In this document: positions 9,123-17,792 of the stretch, in pieces | Numbering within the stretch: the stretch's first letter is position 1 | Layout: each line of letters begins with the position of its first letter | Source: Geobacter sp. | GTDB taxonomy: Bacteria > Desulfobacterota > Desulfuromonadia > Geobacterales > Geobacteraceae | Length of the DNA: 64,000 nucleotides | NCBI GenBank assembly: GCA_016177775.1 | Contig: JACOUQ010000004.1 | Location: forward strand, 124,001 to 188,000 | Reading direction: 5' to 3' | Notes under the pieces: model-generated | The model's input: the letters and a program-made list of their open reading frames with translations, nothing else | What the model was told of the DNA's origin: nothing | Database searches by the model: none | Made by a program: the position numbers and the translations under genes

Positions 9123-9860
9123 ATGCGTCGCTTTTTTGTCGAAAAGGGAACAGTGCCCGATGCCACGGCCGTTATCACCGGCGAGCTTTATCACCACATT
9201 GCCAGGGTTCTACGGATGCAGCCCGGCGACCGGCTCATCCTTGTGGACGAAGAGGGGCGGGAGCACCAGGGGTTGATTAAGCAAATAGGCAGCGATACAC
9301 TTATCGTTGGTGTCGAGGGTACAACCCTTCGTGAATCCGGGAAAGAACCCCGGATCATCCTTTGCCAGGGACTCCCGAAAGGGGACAAGCTGGAGCTGAT
9401 AATCCAGAAATGCACGGAACTGGGGGTGGGACGGCTGATCCCATTCAGCTCCAGCAGAACCGTGCCGAAACTGGACCAGGACAGGGAGTTGAAGCGCCTG
9501 GAGCGATGGCGGCGCATTGCGCTGGAGGCTTCACAGCAGTCCAACAGGACCGATGTCCCTGAAGTGTCTTCCATCATGGCTTTCGACCGGATGCTCGACG
9601 TTGTGGATGCCGAGGTCAAGCTCCTATTATGGGAAGGGGAGCGGACAAGGAGCCTCAAGGGGGTTATGGCGGAGCTGCCGAAGCCGCAACAGGTCGCAGT
9701 GATTGTCGGCCCCGAAGGGGGGCTTTCTCGGCAGGAGGTCGAACTGGCCGAACAAAGGGGATTCGTTCCCGTCACCATGGGTGACCGCATCCTGCGCACG
9801 GAAACCGCCGGCATTGCCATAACGGCGATTCTGCAGTATCAGTGGGGAGATCTTGAATGA
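9123..9860 (+). CDS. rsmE: 16S rRNA (uracil1498-N3)-methyltransferase
   Basis: A 245-residue SPOUT methyltransferase that modifies U1498 of 16S rRNA. It starts MRRFFVEKG, matching the family's N-terminal PUA-like domain. The C-terminal knot is marked by VIVGPEGGLSRQEVELA and MGDRILRTETAGIA. The ATG at 9123 is preferred over an upstream in-frame start inside prmA because the conserved region begins exactly there. It is followed 22 bases later by the zinc-ribbon protein gene. Confidence 0.95.
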   Translation: MRRFFVEKGTVPDATAVITGELYHHIARVLRMQPGDRLILVDEEGREHQGLIKQIGSDTLIVGVEGTTLRESGKEPRIILCQGLPKGDKLELIIQKCTELGVGRLIPFSSSRTVPKLDQDRELKRLERWRRIALEASQQSNRTDVPEVSSIMAFDRMLDVVDAEVKLLLWEGERTRSLKGVMAELPKPQQVAVIVGPEGGLSRQEVELAEQRGFVPVTMGDRILRTETAGIAITAILQYQWGDLE

Positions 9861-9882
9861 TTTTTCTGCAAGGAGAACGGCA

Positions 9883-10620
9883 ATGAAATGTCCAAAATGC
9901 GGCTACAACAGCTTCGAATTTCTCGATGCCTGCAAGAAATGCAACTCTGACTTGAGCAAGGTCAAGGCGGCGCTCGGTTTTAGTGCTTTCACAACACCTC
10001 GTGCCTCCCAACCCGCTGCGCCTTCTCCCGAATCTGCCGCCGTCACGCCGCCGGCCGCACAGCCCGAGCCGCCTATTCCCGAGGCAGCAACAGAGCCTGT
10101 AGCTGAAATCGGTAAGGGGCAGCCATCAGCCGACTTCGACTTCCACTTTGGGGAGCCGGCAACCGCTCAGAAGGAAACCGAAACGTTCTCGTTCGACGAA
10201 CTTCGCGCATCGACCGAACTCCCCCCGACGAGGGAGGAAACTCCGCAGAAATCCGAAGAGTTTTCCTTCGATGAATTCACCTTTTCAACCGCTGGACAGG
10301 AACCACCCCCTCAATCTGCAGAAGTAAAGGCAACGGAAGAAAAGGAAATATTGGCAGGGTTCGAGTGGGAAGGGACATCCATGAAAGAGAAAGCGCCGGC
10401 CAAGGCTGAAGAAAGAGGTGCCGAGGCCCGGCCGGAGACCATCTCGCCTGCAGGTCCGCCGGAGGAATTCGACCTGTCGGCATTCTCTTTCGAGGAGCCC
10501 GAACCGCCCAAGCAGCCGAAGAAGCCTGCCCAGCCGGAAGGGGAAAAATCTACCGTTCATTCTGATTTTGACGACAAGGAATACACTTCGCTTTTTGAAG
10601 AGGAAAACGATAAGAAATAA
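9883..10620 (+). CDS. Zinc-ribbon protein with long acidic, proline-rich tail
   Basis: A 245-residue protein of unknown function. The first 30 residues, MKCPKCGYNSFEFLDACKKC, form a CxxC-CxxC zinc ribbon. The rest is low-complexity, rich in Pro, Glu, Ala and Ser, with repeated short motifs FSFDE(L/F) and FDLSAFSFEE. No membrane segment or enzyme domain is visible. AAGGAGAA lies about 10 bases before the ATG at 9883, which supports this start. The repeated FSFDE-type motifs may be docking sites, which is inference. It probably ends the prmA-rsmE transcript. Confidence 0.8.
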   Translation: MKCPKCGYNSFEFLDACKKCNSDLSKVKAALGFSAFTTPRASQPAAPSPESAAVTPPAAQPEPPIPEAATEPVAEIGKGQPSADFDFHFGEPATAQKETETFSFDELRASTELPPTREETPQKSEEFSFDEFTFSTAGQEPPPQSAEVKATEEKEILAGFEWEGTSMKEKAPAKAEERGAEARPETISPAGPPEEFDLSAFSFEEPEPPKQPKKPAQPEGEKSTVHSDFDDKEYTSLFEEENDKK

Positions 10621-10626
10621 GCGGGC

Positions 10627-11757
10627 TCACCCGGCTTTTGTCTGCTGAAGGATGGAAAGCAGTTCATCGCCGAGCTCGCGCCGCTGCCACCTTTTCAATA
10701 TGGCCAGGTCCAAGGGCTCACTCGCCACCAGAGCTTCCAACTGGCTGTTCCCCATGAGGATCCCCGCATCCATCCGCAGTTCCGCCGCTTTTCGCTCCCG
10801 CCATTCCTTCAGGGCCTTGAGACTTGTTTCCTGTTGCTGGTTCCGCTTCACCCTGGGATGGCGCGGGTACGCCGGCAACAGGTGCTCCGGAACATCCATG
10901 CCGCGGGCTACTCCCTCCAGAATCCCCATTCCATAGCGGTCCAGCTGGCGCGGCGACAAGCCGCCCACACGTTTCAAGGCCGCCAGGTCAGCCGGTTTCT
11001 GCTCTGCAATGATCCTTATAGCGTCATGGGAGAGGACCATGAACAGGGGGCGGTCACGCATTTCCGCCATCCGGTCGCGGAAGCGCAGCAGTTCCTCCAG
11101 GACCGCCAGGGTGCGCCCGTCCATTCTGGACGCCCCCTTGAAACGAAGAAACATCGGCTCATTCGGGTCACGCACGGCCGATCTGACGCCGCAGAGAAGC
11201 GCACACTCCTCCTCCACCCATTCCAGCCGCCCGAGCTCCTTAAGTCCCTCGGTCATCTGCAGGTACAACAGGATGAGATGCCCGGTATCCTCGGTGGCAT
11301 AGGCGATCATACCAGGCTCCAGGGGACGCCGGCTCCAGTCGGCGCGCTGATACCGCTTGTCCAACTCCACCCCGAACCTTTTCCTGAGCTGGGCCGCAAG
11401 CCCTATCTCCTTCTCACCCAGGAACTGGGAGGCGATCATGGTGTCGAACAGATTGCGCACCTCAAAGCCGAAATCACGGTGAAATGAGCGTATGTCATAA
11501 TCGGCGCCGTGCATGACCTTCAAAATGCCGGAATCGGCCAGGATCGGGCCGAGGGGGGAGAGGTCATCCAGAGCCAGGGGGTCGATGATGGCGTTTTCGG
11601 AAGTGGTGGAAACCTGTATCAGACAGACCTTCTCCTGATAGTGGTGCATGGAATCGGCCTCCAGGTCGAAGGCGACGACAGGCTCCCCCTGCAAATGGTT
11701 GACAAGACGGAGAAGGGCATCGGATGTGGTGATGATTTCTGGAGTATTAACAGACAA
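10627..11757 (-). CDS. rnd: Ribonuclease D
   Basis: A 376-residue DEDD 3'-5' exoribonuclease that trims tRNA 3' ends. Exo I is FDLEADSMHHY (Asp and Glu), Exo II lies in HGADYDIRSF, and Exo III is in YATEDTGHLILLY. An HRDC domain follows (about 215-290, RFRDRMAEMRDRP...), with the C-terminal second HRDC-like part. It lies 21 bases downstream of mqnC and may be co-transcribed with the menaquinone genes, though functionally unrelated. Confidence 0.92.
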   Translation of the reverse strand: MSVNTPEIITTSDALLRLVNHLQGEPVVAFDLEADSMHHYQEKVCLIQVSTTSENAIIDPLALDDLSPLGPILADSGILKVMHGADYDIRSFHRDFGFEVRNLFDTMIASQFLGEKEIGLAAQLRKRFGVELDKRYQRADWSRRPLEPGMIAYATEDTGHLILLYLQMTEGLKELGRLEWVEEECALLCGVRSAVRDPNEPMFLRFKGASRMDGRTLAVLEELLRFRDRMAEMRDRPLFMVLSHDAIRIIAEQKPADLAALKRVGGLSPRQLDRYGMGILEGVARGMDVPEHLLPAYPRHPRVKRNQQQETSLKALKEWRERKAAELRMDAGILMGNSQLEALVASEPLDLAILKRWQRRELGDELLSILQQTKAG

Positions 11758-11778
11758 TGTGAAAAAACCTTTCTTGAG

Positions 11779-12843
11779 CTAAAATTCCCGAATGGTGCGA
11801 TAAAGCGTGGTTCGCTGGGTGGCGCGGAAGCCGGCCCCTTTGATGAGGCCCACCATCTCCTCCATGCTCATCCGGAAGCAACAGCCGGCGGCCGCCACCA
11901 CGTTTTCCTCCAGCATGGTCCCCCCCAAGTCGTTGGCGCCGAAGAAGAGCGCCACCTGGGCCATCTTGGCCCCCTGGGTCACCCAGGACGCCTGGATGTT
12001 GGGGATGTTGTTCAGGATGATGCGGGAAAGAGCCAGCACCTTGAGGTACTCGACACCAGTTGCGGTCTTCCCACCCAGTTCTGTGTTCCCCGGCTGATAG
12101 GTCCAGGGTATGAAGGCGGTGAAGCTCCCCCCCTGCTCCTGTAGCTCACGGACCCGAAAGAGGTGCTCCACAATGTCCTCGGGCCTCTCACGGCTGCCGA
12201 ACATCATGGTGGCGGTGGTCGGCATCCCGAGGCGCGCCGCCTCTGACATCACAGCCGCCCACCCCTCCCAGCCGATCTTTTTGGGGGAGATCTCCTGCCT
12301 CACGCTGTCCACCAGAATCTCCGCCCCGCCTCCCGGCACGGAATCAAGCCCCGCCTCCTTGAGGCGTTTTAGCGTCTCGGGAATGGTTAGTTTCGAAATG
12401 GAAGCGATCTGGGTGATCTCCGCCGGCGAGAGGGAGTGGTTCTGGACGGCCGGGAAACGACGCTTGATCTCGCGAAAGAGACGCTCGAACCAGTCGATTC
12501 CGAGCGACGGATGCAGCCCCCCCTGCATCAAAAGCTGGGTGCCGCCAGCCTCCACCAACTCCCGGATCTTGGCGTAGATATCCTCCTCGGCCAGCAGATA
12601 GGCATCCGCCGCCCCCTCTTCCCGGAAGAACGCGCAGAACCGGCACTTCGACTCGCAGACATTGGTGTAGTTGACGTTCCGGTCCACCACGAAGGTGACC
12701 AGGTTCTCCGGGTGAAGCCTCTTGCGGATGCCGTCGGCGAGCTTTCCCACAGCCAGCAGGTCCGCTTCGCTCAGAAGCCAGAGGGCCTCGGCGCAGGTGA
12801 GAGACTGATTCCCGTTGATTTTTCCTGTGATCGTTTTAAGCAT
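11779..12843 (-). CDS. mqnC: Cyclic dehypoxanthinyl futalosine synthase (radical SAM)
   Basis: A 354-residue radical SAM enzyme of the futalosine menaquinone pathway, cyclising dehypoxanthinyl futalosine. The CxxxCxxC cluster motif is NVCESKCRFC (Cys 63, 67, 70). MqnC-type signatures are VDRNVNYTN, GGTQLLMQGGLHP, NHSLSPAEI, GLDSVPGGGAEIL and TTATMMFG. The start overlaps the stop of mqnE in a TGATG arrangement, so the two radical enzymes are translationally coupled. It is assigned as MqnC rather than MqnE on those signatures. Confidence 0.93.
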   Translation of the reverse strand: MLKTITGKINGNQSLTCAEALWLLSEADLLAVGKLADGIRKRLHPENLVTFVVDRNVNYTNVCESKCRFCAFFREEGAADAYLLAEEDIYAKIRELVEAGGTQLLMQGGLHPSLGIDWFERLFREIKRRFPAVQNHSLSPAEITQIASISKLTIPETLKRLKEAGLDSVPGGGAEILVDSVRQEISPKKIGWEGWAAVMSEAARLGMPTTATMMFGSRERPEDIVEHLFRVRELQEQGGSFTAFIPWTYQPGNTELGGKTATGVEYLKVLALSRIILNNIPNIQASWVTQGAKMAQVALFFGANDLGGTMLEENVVAAAGCCFRMSMEEMVGLIKGAGFRATQRTTLYRTIREF

Positions 12844-13931
12844 CAGAACGTTCTCAACTCGTTATAGAGCGTGTCCCGCTCCACCGGCTCCCGCCCCGCC
12901 TTGCGGATGAGGTTCACGATATCCTCCCGCGCCATGGCTTGAGGGGAATCGGCGCCGGCGTCGTGGCCGATCTTCTCCTCCACCACCGTGCCGTCCAGGT
13001 CGTTCACCCCGAAAGCGAGCGCCACCTGGGCGATTTTCGGGCCGAGCATCACCCAGTAGGCCTTGATGTGCTGGAAGTTATCCAGATATATCCGGGCGAC
13101 AGCGAGAGTTTTCAGGTCGTCCACCCCACCGCCGTATTCGGGGCGTCGCTCCAGCTTCAGGGGGGTATTCTCCGGCTGGAAGGCAAGGGGGATGAAGACC
13201 TGGAAGCCGCCGGTCCGGTCCTGAAGCTCCCGCAGCCGCCGCATGTGGTCGACCCGGTCGCGGTACGACTCGACATGGCCATAGAGCATGGTGGCGTTGG
13301 ATTTCAACTCCGCCCGGTGCACCTCCTCCATCACCTCAAGCCATCTTTCCCCGGATATCTTCTCCGGGCAGAGCTGGTCACGCACCTCTTTCCCCAGGAT
13401 TTCGGCGCCACCGCCGGGGAGCGAGCTCAAGCCTGCCTTTTTCAACTCCTGGAGGGTTTCGGGGAGCGACAGACAAGCGAGCCTGGAGAGATAGTCGATT
13501 TCCACTGCGGTGAACGCCTTGACGTGGAGGCTGGGCGAGGCAGCGCGGACGGTACGGAGCATCTCCAGATAGAAGTCGAAGGGGAGGTCGGGATGGAGGC
13601 CGCCAACGATGTGAATCTCCGTAGCCCCCTGGGCAGCGGCCTCCACCGCCCTGTTGTGGATCTCGGCCAGATCGAGGGCATAGGCCCCGGACTCGTCGGC
13701 CTCCCTGGAGAAGGCACAGAAGCGGCAGCGGTTCACGCAGACATTGGTGTAGTTGATGTGGCGGTTGACGTTGAAGAAGACCCTGCGGCCGTTCTTTTCT
13801 TCATTCACCGCCGCGGCCAGTTCGCCGATCGCGAGGAGGTCGGGATGCTCGAAGAGAACGAGCGCCTCCTCGTCGGTAATGCGTTGCCCCGCGCGAACCT
13901 TTTCAGTTATGGATGCAAATGAAATCATCAC
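12843..13931 (-). CDS. mqnE: Aminofutalosine synthase (radical SAM)
   Basis: A 362-residue radical SAM enzyme that adds the SAM adenosyl radical to 3-(1-carboxyvinyloxy)benzoate to form aminofutalosine. The cluster motif is NVCVNRCRFC (Cys 65, 69, 72). MqnE-like signatures are EIHIVGGLHPDLPF, VKAFTAVEI, GLSSLPGGGAEI, SNATMLYGHVE and DRVDHM. It is homologous to its neighbour MqnC but distinct. The start may be either of two adjacent methionines. Confidence 0.93.
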   Translation of the reverse strand: MMISFASITEKVRAGQRITDEEALVLFEHPDLLAIGELAAAVNEEKNGRRVFFNVNRHINYTNVCVNRCRFCAFSREADESGAYALDLAEIHNRAVEAAAQGATEIHIVGGLHPDLPFDFYLEMLRTVRAASPSLHVKAFTAVEIDYLSRLACLSLPETLQELKKAGLSSLPGGGAEILGKEVRDQLCPEKISGERWLEVMEEVHRAELKSNATMLYGHVESYRDRVDHMRRLRELQDRTGGFQVFIPLAFQPENTPLKLERRPEYGGGVDDLKTLAVARIYLDNFQHIKAYWVMLGPKIAQVALAFGVNDLDGTVVEEKIGHDAGADSPQAMAREDIVNLIRKAGREPVERDTLYNELRTF

Positions 13932-13935
13932 GCTT

Positions 13936-14574
13936 TTACCGGTCCCCGGTCCCTATTCCCTGGTCCCCGCTGTCCCCCCAACGTTTGAAAAGCGAGTGCT
14001 CAACCCCCAGCTGGTCCAGCACCTTCCCCACCATGAAATTCACCAGATCGTCCACCGACTCGGGCTGGTGGTAGAATGCCGGCATGGCGGGAACTATCCT
14101 TGCTCCCGCCCTGGCAAGCTTCAGCAGGTTCTCCAGGTGGATCTCGGAAAGCGGAGTTTCGCGCGGCACCAGGACCAGCGGCCGCCGCTCCTTGAGCATC
14201 ACATCCGCAGTCCGCTCGATGAGGGTGGACGAGAGTCCCGCGGCAACCCTGCCGACGGTCCCCATGGTGCAGGGGCAGATCACCATGGCAGCCGGCGCGG
14301 AAGAGCCGCTGGCAAAGGGGGCCATGAAATCGTCATCGGCGAAGTACATAGGGGCAAGGCCCGATCCGGCAAATTGCTCCCGCACCTTCGCCGTCACCTC
14401 CGCGGCTTCCCCCTGCCAGTCGAGGCCGGTCTCCTCCTTCAGCACCTGGAAGCCCGCCTTGCTTATCAGGAGTGTAGGCTCGCATCCCGTCTTTATCAGC
14501 TCTTCGCAGAGCCTCAGTCCGTAAACGGCCCCCGATGCTCCGGTTATTGCCAGTACGATGCGGTTGTTCTTCAT
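13936..14574 (-). CDS. ubiX: Flavin prenyltransferase UbiX family (MqnM-like)
   Basis: A 212-residue enzyme that makes prenylated FMN, the cofactor of UbiD decarboxylases. It starts MKNNRIVLAITGASGAVYGLRL, the flavin-binding signature. MVICPCTMGTVGRVAAGLSS and PLVLVPRETPLSEIHLENLL are the other family motifs. The start at 14574 matches the conserved N terminus; an upstream in-frame extension into ubiA is not conserved-looking. It is embedded between the prenyltransferase and mqnE, so it most likely serves the UbiD-like enzyme of this operon. The last residues run into a degenerate repeat (about 13934-13978, built from ggtcccc/ggtccct units). Confidence 0.92.
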   Translation of the reverse strand: MKNNRIVLAITGASGAVYGLRLCEELIKTGCEPTLLISKAGFQVLKEETGLDWQGEAAEVTAKVREQFAGSGLAPMYFADDDFMAPFASGSSAPAAMVICPCTMGTVGRVAAGLSSTLIERTADVMLKERRPLVLVPRETPLSEIHLENLLKLARAGARIVPAMPAFYHQPESVDDLVNFMVGKVLDQLGVEHSLFKRWGDSGDQGIGTGDR

Positions 14575-14582
14575 CGCCACCT

Positions 14583-15470
14583 CTAGAAAAGCACGTCCAG
14601 CAGGGTGAACGCGAAAATGGTTACGCTTATGTAGCCGTTCATGTTGAGAAAAGCGGCGTCGATCTTCTCCAGATTCCCGCCGCGCAGCAGCCAGTGCTCG
14701 TAAAGAAGCATTCCGGACGTTGCCGCCAGCCCCATGCCGTACCATGCGCCCAATCCGAGCTGGAAACCAAGAAAGAGGAGCAGCGCCACCATGGCCAGGT
14801 GGAACAGGCGCGCGGCCCAAAGGGTTCCATTGGCGCCGAGCTTTACAGGGATCGAGTGAAGTCCGCGCTGTCGGTCGAACTCCAGATCCTGAAGAGCATA
14901 GAGGATATCGAAACCTGCCACCCAGAAGAGCACGGCCAGTCCGAGAACAATCACGGGGAGATCAACAGAACCACGAATGGCTATCCAGGCCCCGACAGGA
15001 GCCCCTGCCAGGCAAATGCCGAGGACGATGTGGGCCAGGGAAGTGAATCGCTTGCAGTAGGAATATAGGACGAGAAAAAAGACAGCGATGGGGGAGAGGT
15101 ACAGGCAAAGGGTGTTAAGCCGGTAGGCCGAGTAAAGCATGAGCGCAAGGGCAAGGAGGATAAAAACAATCACAGCCCCTTTTCCGATAAGGCCAGCAGG
15201 AATGGCCCGGCTCCTGGTCCGGGGATTCTCCGCATCGATCTCCGCATCTATCATTCGGTTCAGTCCCATGGCAGCAGTACGGGCACCCACCATAGCCATG
15301 ACGATCCAGAAGAGCTGGTAAAAAGTGGGGAGGCCTCCCGCAGCAAGCACGCCGCCGGTAAAGGCGAAGGGAAGGGCGAAAACCGTGTGGGAGAACTTGA
15401 TCATCTCCAGAAATATGCGGATTTTTTGCAAAGAGCCCGAAGAAAAGGCTGTCCGTTCATGCATGATCAA
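14583..15470 (-). CDS. UbiA-family prenyltransferase (probable MqnP)
   Basis: A 295-residue integral membrane prenyltransferase with about 8-9 hydrophobic segments. Both aspartate-rich motifs are present: NRMIDAEID (about 66-74) and the second in YALQDLEFDRQRG. UbiA enzymes attach a polyprenyl chain to an aromatic acid. Its position between ubiX and a UbiD-like decarboxylase next to mqnE/mqnC points to the menaquinone prenylation step (MqnP) and not ubiquinone synthesis. The start could alternatively be the second methionine, two codons in. Confidence 0.9.
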   Translation of the reverse strand: MIMHERTAFSSGSLQKIRIFLEMIKFSHTVFALPFAFTGGVLAAGGLPTFYQLFWIVMAMVGARTAAMGLNRMIDAEIDAENPRTRSRAIPAGLIGKGAVIVFILLALALMLYSAYRLNTLCLYLSPIAVFFLVLYSYCKRFTSLAHIVLGICLAGAPVGAWIAIRGSVDLPVIVLGLAVLFWVAGFDILYALQDLEFDRQRGLHSIPVKLGANGTLWAARLFHLAMVALLLFLGFQLGLGAWYGMGLAATSGMLLYEHWLLRGGNLEKIDAAFLNMNGYISVTIFAFTLLDVLF

Positions 15471-15498
15471 GCCTCGCTGTGCATTGCCGATAGCCGGC

Positions 15499-16029
15499 TC
15501 ACCCCAGGTTTTTCCGCAGCATGTTCATGACCCTTTGCAGGGCGCGGTTGACTTCCTGGAGATCGAACATGCTGGGATAGTTTTGGTAGGGGTAGTTCTT
15601 GGACAAGGTCAACACCCTGCCGTCGGAGTTATAGACATAATCCGTATAGATTGCAAGGTCTACCGGTAACAGGATTATCCGCGTCCCGCCATCCTGCAGC
15701 GGGGCGAGTCGCACCTCGAGCTTGCAGTAATAATCCCGTCCCCCGGCCGGCTGGTTTGTGCCTTTTTCATTATAAAACAACGAGGGAGATGTCAGCAGGT
15801 ATCCCTTATCTTCGTCTGCCTCCTCGACCTTGATGCCGTACCCTTCCAGATAGAGCCGGATATTGGCAAGGAGTCTGGGACGGTGCGCCGGGATGACAAA
15901 AGAAACTGGTTCAACCGGGGCCGGATCGATTCGCATATGATAGCATCCCGGCAAAACGGCAAAAAACAGAAGGAGCAGCACTACTGCAAAACTTTGGCAA
16001 AACAGATTCAAAAGCCGTACTCCTCCCAC
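15499..16029 (-). CDS. Uncharacterised lipoprotein within the menaquinone operon
   Basis: A 176-residue protein with a hydrophobic signal and lipobox AVLPGC, so a predicted lipoprotein facing the periplasm. The mature part has no domain I recognise; it has an alternating beta-like pattern and a closing helix NRALQRVMNMLRKNL. Its start overlaps the end of the ubiD-like gene by 22 bases and it sits 28 bases before the prenyltransferase gene, so it is co-transcribed with menaquinone synthesis. Whether it acts in that pathway is unknown. Confidence 0.75.
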   Translation of the reverse strand: MGGVRLLNLFCQSFAVVLLLLFFAVLPGCYHMRIDPAPVEPVSFVIPAHRPRLLANIRLYLEGYGIKVEEADEDKGYLLTSPSLFYNEKGTNQPAGGRDYYCKLEVRLAPLQDGGTRIILLPVDLAIYTDYVYNSDGRVLTLSKNYPYQNYPSMFDLQEVNRALQRVMNMLRKNLG

Positions 16030-17444
16030 CTGCTCACCACCTTGTTGCTTGTTGCCGCGTCCTTTTCCATTTCCCGCACATCCACTCGATGCCCCGCTTC
16101 GCCGGGGAGCTTGCGGGTCGCATCGATCCCGAGCATTCCCCCTTTTCCCCTGGTAAACGGAGGGCTGCTCGTTTCCCCACCGATGACCAGGTCACGGTGC
16201 CAATCGGCCAGATTCGTAACTCGCCAGGCGACATAGGAGAGGTCATGGATATCCGCATCCGCGTCCAACACGACAATAAGTCGCGAATGTCTCAGAAACC
16301 CCTTCTCCCAGAGGGAGCGGATAAGTGCCGCACCTTGATCGGGATGGCGCTTTTCCATGGAGACTATGGCACAGCCGTGGAAAATCCCCTCTACCGGCAT
16401 GTGCAGGTCACGAATTTCCGGATGCCGAACCTGGAGAAACGGGAGCATGAGCCACGCCACGCTCCTAGCCAGAAAACAATCCTCCATCGGAGGCCTGCCG
16501 ATGACCGTGGCAGGACAGACGGGACTGGACCTGCGGGTAATGCAGCGCACCCGCATGACAGGAACATTCCCCACCGGCACGTAAAAGCCGGTGTGATTGC
16601 CGAAAGCCCCCCCTTGGCGCGTCTCGCCCGGCTCGACAATTCCCTCTATGACAAGCTCTGCCTGGGCCGGCACCAGCAGGTCGCTGGTCCGGCAGCGTAC
16701 CAATTCAAGCGATCCCTTGTACAGAAACCCGGCAAAAGAGACTTCGTCAAGTTCATCCGGGAGTGGTGCGGCAGCAGCGACAGTCAGGGCCGGCGCGCCT
16801 CCAAGGGCAATGGCCACCGGCATCGGTTCATTGCGGTCGCGGTATTTTCTCCAATGTTCCGCCCCGCCCGAGCTAGACTGCCAATGGATGCCGGCAGTTT
16901 CCCCATCAAAGAGTTGCACCCTGTATATTCCGCAATTGCCGGCGCCTGTTTCCGGGTCGCGGCTGAACACGATGGGAAGGGTAAGTGCCCGGCCGCCGCT
17001 GTCCGGCTCTCCGTCATGCGGCCAGCATTGGATAAGCGGCAGGGTTGCCAGAGAAGGCATGTCCTCCACAATTTCCTGGCAGGGTGCCTCGGTGACCAGA
17101 AGCGGAGCATAGGACGCAAGACCCAGTCTGGCCTGATTTATTGCCGAATCCGGGCCCGGGGCGCCCCCGAAAAGGGTCGTGACACGCTGGCTAAGCGTGT
17201 GGAGGTCCGCGATTCCCAACGCTCTGGCCATCCGGCTTTCCGAGCCGAACAAGTTGGTGGCCACCGGCACTGCGCTCCCTTTTACCTGTTGGAACAGAAG
17301 CGCCTTCCCGCCCCCTGGCGACTTGCAGACCTGATCGGTCACGGCAGCGATTTCCAGTACCGGGTCCACCTCCACCGGAACCCGGTGCAACTCTCCCGAT
17401 TCTTCAAGCCCGGTGAGAAAGCTCTGCAGGTCAGGATAACCCAT
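16008..17444 (-). CDS. UbiD-family decarboxylase (probable MqnL)
   Basis: A 478-residue UbiD-type decarboxylase that uses prenylated FMN from UbiX. Family features visible are the N-terminal region YPDLQSFLTGLEESGEL, the central GGAFGNHTGFYVP and the RRSSPVCPATVIGRPPMED stretch. The usual product is a decarboxylated aromatic acid. Clustered with ubiX, a UbiA-like enzyme, mqnE and mqnC, it most likely decarboxylates the prenylated naphthoate in the futalosine route. It heads the minus-strand operon and has its own promoter-like sequence at 17488-17517. Confidence 0.88.
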   Translation of the reverse strand: MGYPDLQSFLTGLEESGELHRVPVEVDPVLEIAAVTDQVCKSPGGGKALLFQQVKGSAVPVATNLFGSESRMARALGIADLHTLSQRVTTLFGGAPGPDSAINQARLGLASYAPLLVTEAPCQEIVEDMPSLATLPLIQCWPHDGEPDSGGRALTLPIVFSRDPETGAGNCGIYRVQLFDGETAGIHWQSSSGGAEHWRKYRDRNEPMPVAIALGGAPALTVAAAAPLPDELDEVSFAGFLYKGSLELVRCRTSDLLVPAQAELVIEGIVEPGETRQGGAFGNHTGFYVPVGNVPVMRVRCITRRSSPVCPATVIGRPPMEDCFLARSVAWLMLPFLQVRHPEIRDLHMPVEGIFHGCAIVSMEKRHPDQGAALIRSLWEKGFLRHSRLIVVLDADADIHDLSYVAWRVTNLADWHRDLVIGGETSSPPFTRGKGGMLGIDATRKLPGEAGHRVDVREMEKDAATSNKVVSRWEEYGF

Positions 17445-17487
17445 ACGTCCGTACCGGAATGCCGCGCGATTTTGTTCCGAAAAATAT

Positions 17488-17517
17488 ATATTACCCGTTA
17501 GACTCGTTTGTTGACAA
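17488..17517 (-). promoter_or_regulatory. Promoter candidate for the ubiD-mqn operon
   Basis: On the minus strand TTGTCA (17512-17517) and TAATAT (17488-17493) are separated by 18 bases, about 45 bases upstream of the ubiD-like start codon. It is a good sigma-70-type match but is unconfirmed. Confidence 0.55.
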
Positions 17518-17580
17518 CCTCTTTTTTACCTTGCTGCTAGCTGCAACGCTGCACGTCGACGTATATCAAGCGTTACGCTA

Positions 17581-17609
17581 TTGACAAAAATTCTTCGACC
17601 GGTTATTAT
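17581..17609 (+). promoter_or_regulatory. Promoter of tRNA-Pro
   Basis: A perfect TTGACA (17581-17586), a 17-base spacer and TATTAT (17604-17609) place the start near 17616, just before the tRNA at 17623. The strong consensus fits a stable RNA gene. Confidence 0.8.
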
Positions 17610-17622
17610 AACAAACTCTTGT

Positions 17623-17699
17623 CGGGATGTAGCGCAGCCTGGTAGCGCACCTGCTTCGGGAGCAGGGGGCCGCTGGTTCGAATCCAGTCATCCCGACCA
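17623..17699 (+). tRNA. tRNA-Pro (anticodon CGG)
   Basis: A 77-base cloverleaf. The acceptor arm CGGGATG pairs with CATCCCG, the anticodon loop TTCGGGA has anticodon CGG reading CCG, the T arm is GGTTCGAATCC, and the 3' CCA is encoded. An integrase remnant lies directly downstream, so this gene was probably used as an integration site. Confidence 0.96.
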
Positions 17700-17739
17700 T
17701 TTACAACCTAACCCTTGGGAATAACAAGGATTCAATAAG

Positions 17740-17790
17740 AATCCCCCGCATGTTGGCCTGCAATCTGGCCTGCATCGGGGGATTTTTTTG
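17740..17790 (+). terminator. Rho-independent terminator after tRNA-Pro
   Basis: The arms aatcccccg and cgggggatt enclose a loop containing two copies of tggcctgca, followed by a run of T. It ends the tRNA transcript and abuts the start codon of the integrase remnant. Confidence 0.75.
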
Positions 17791-17792
17791 TT

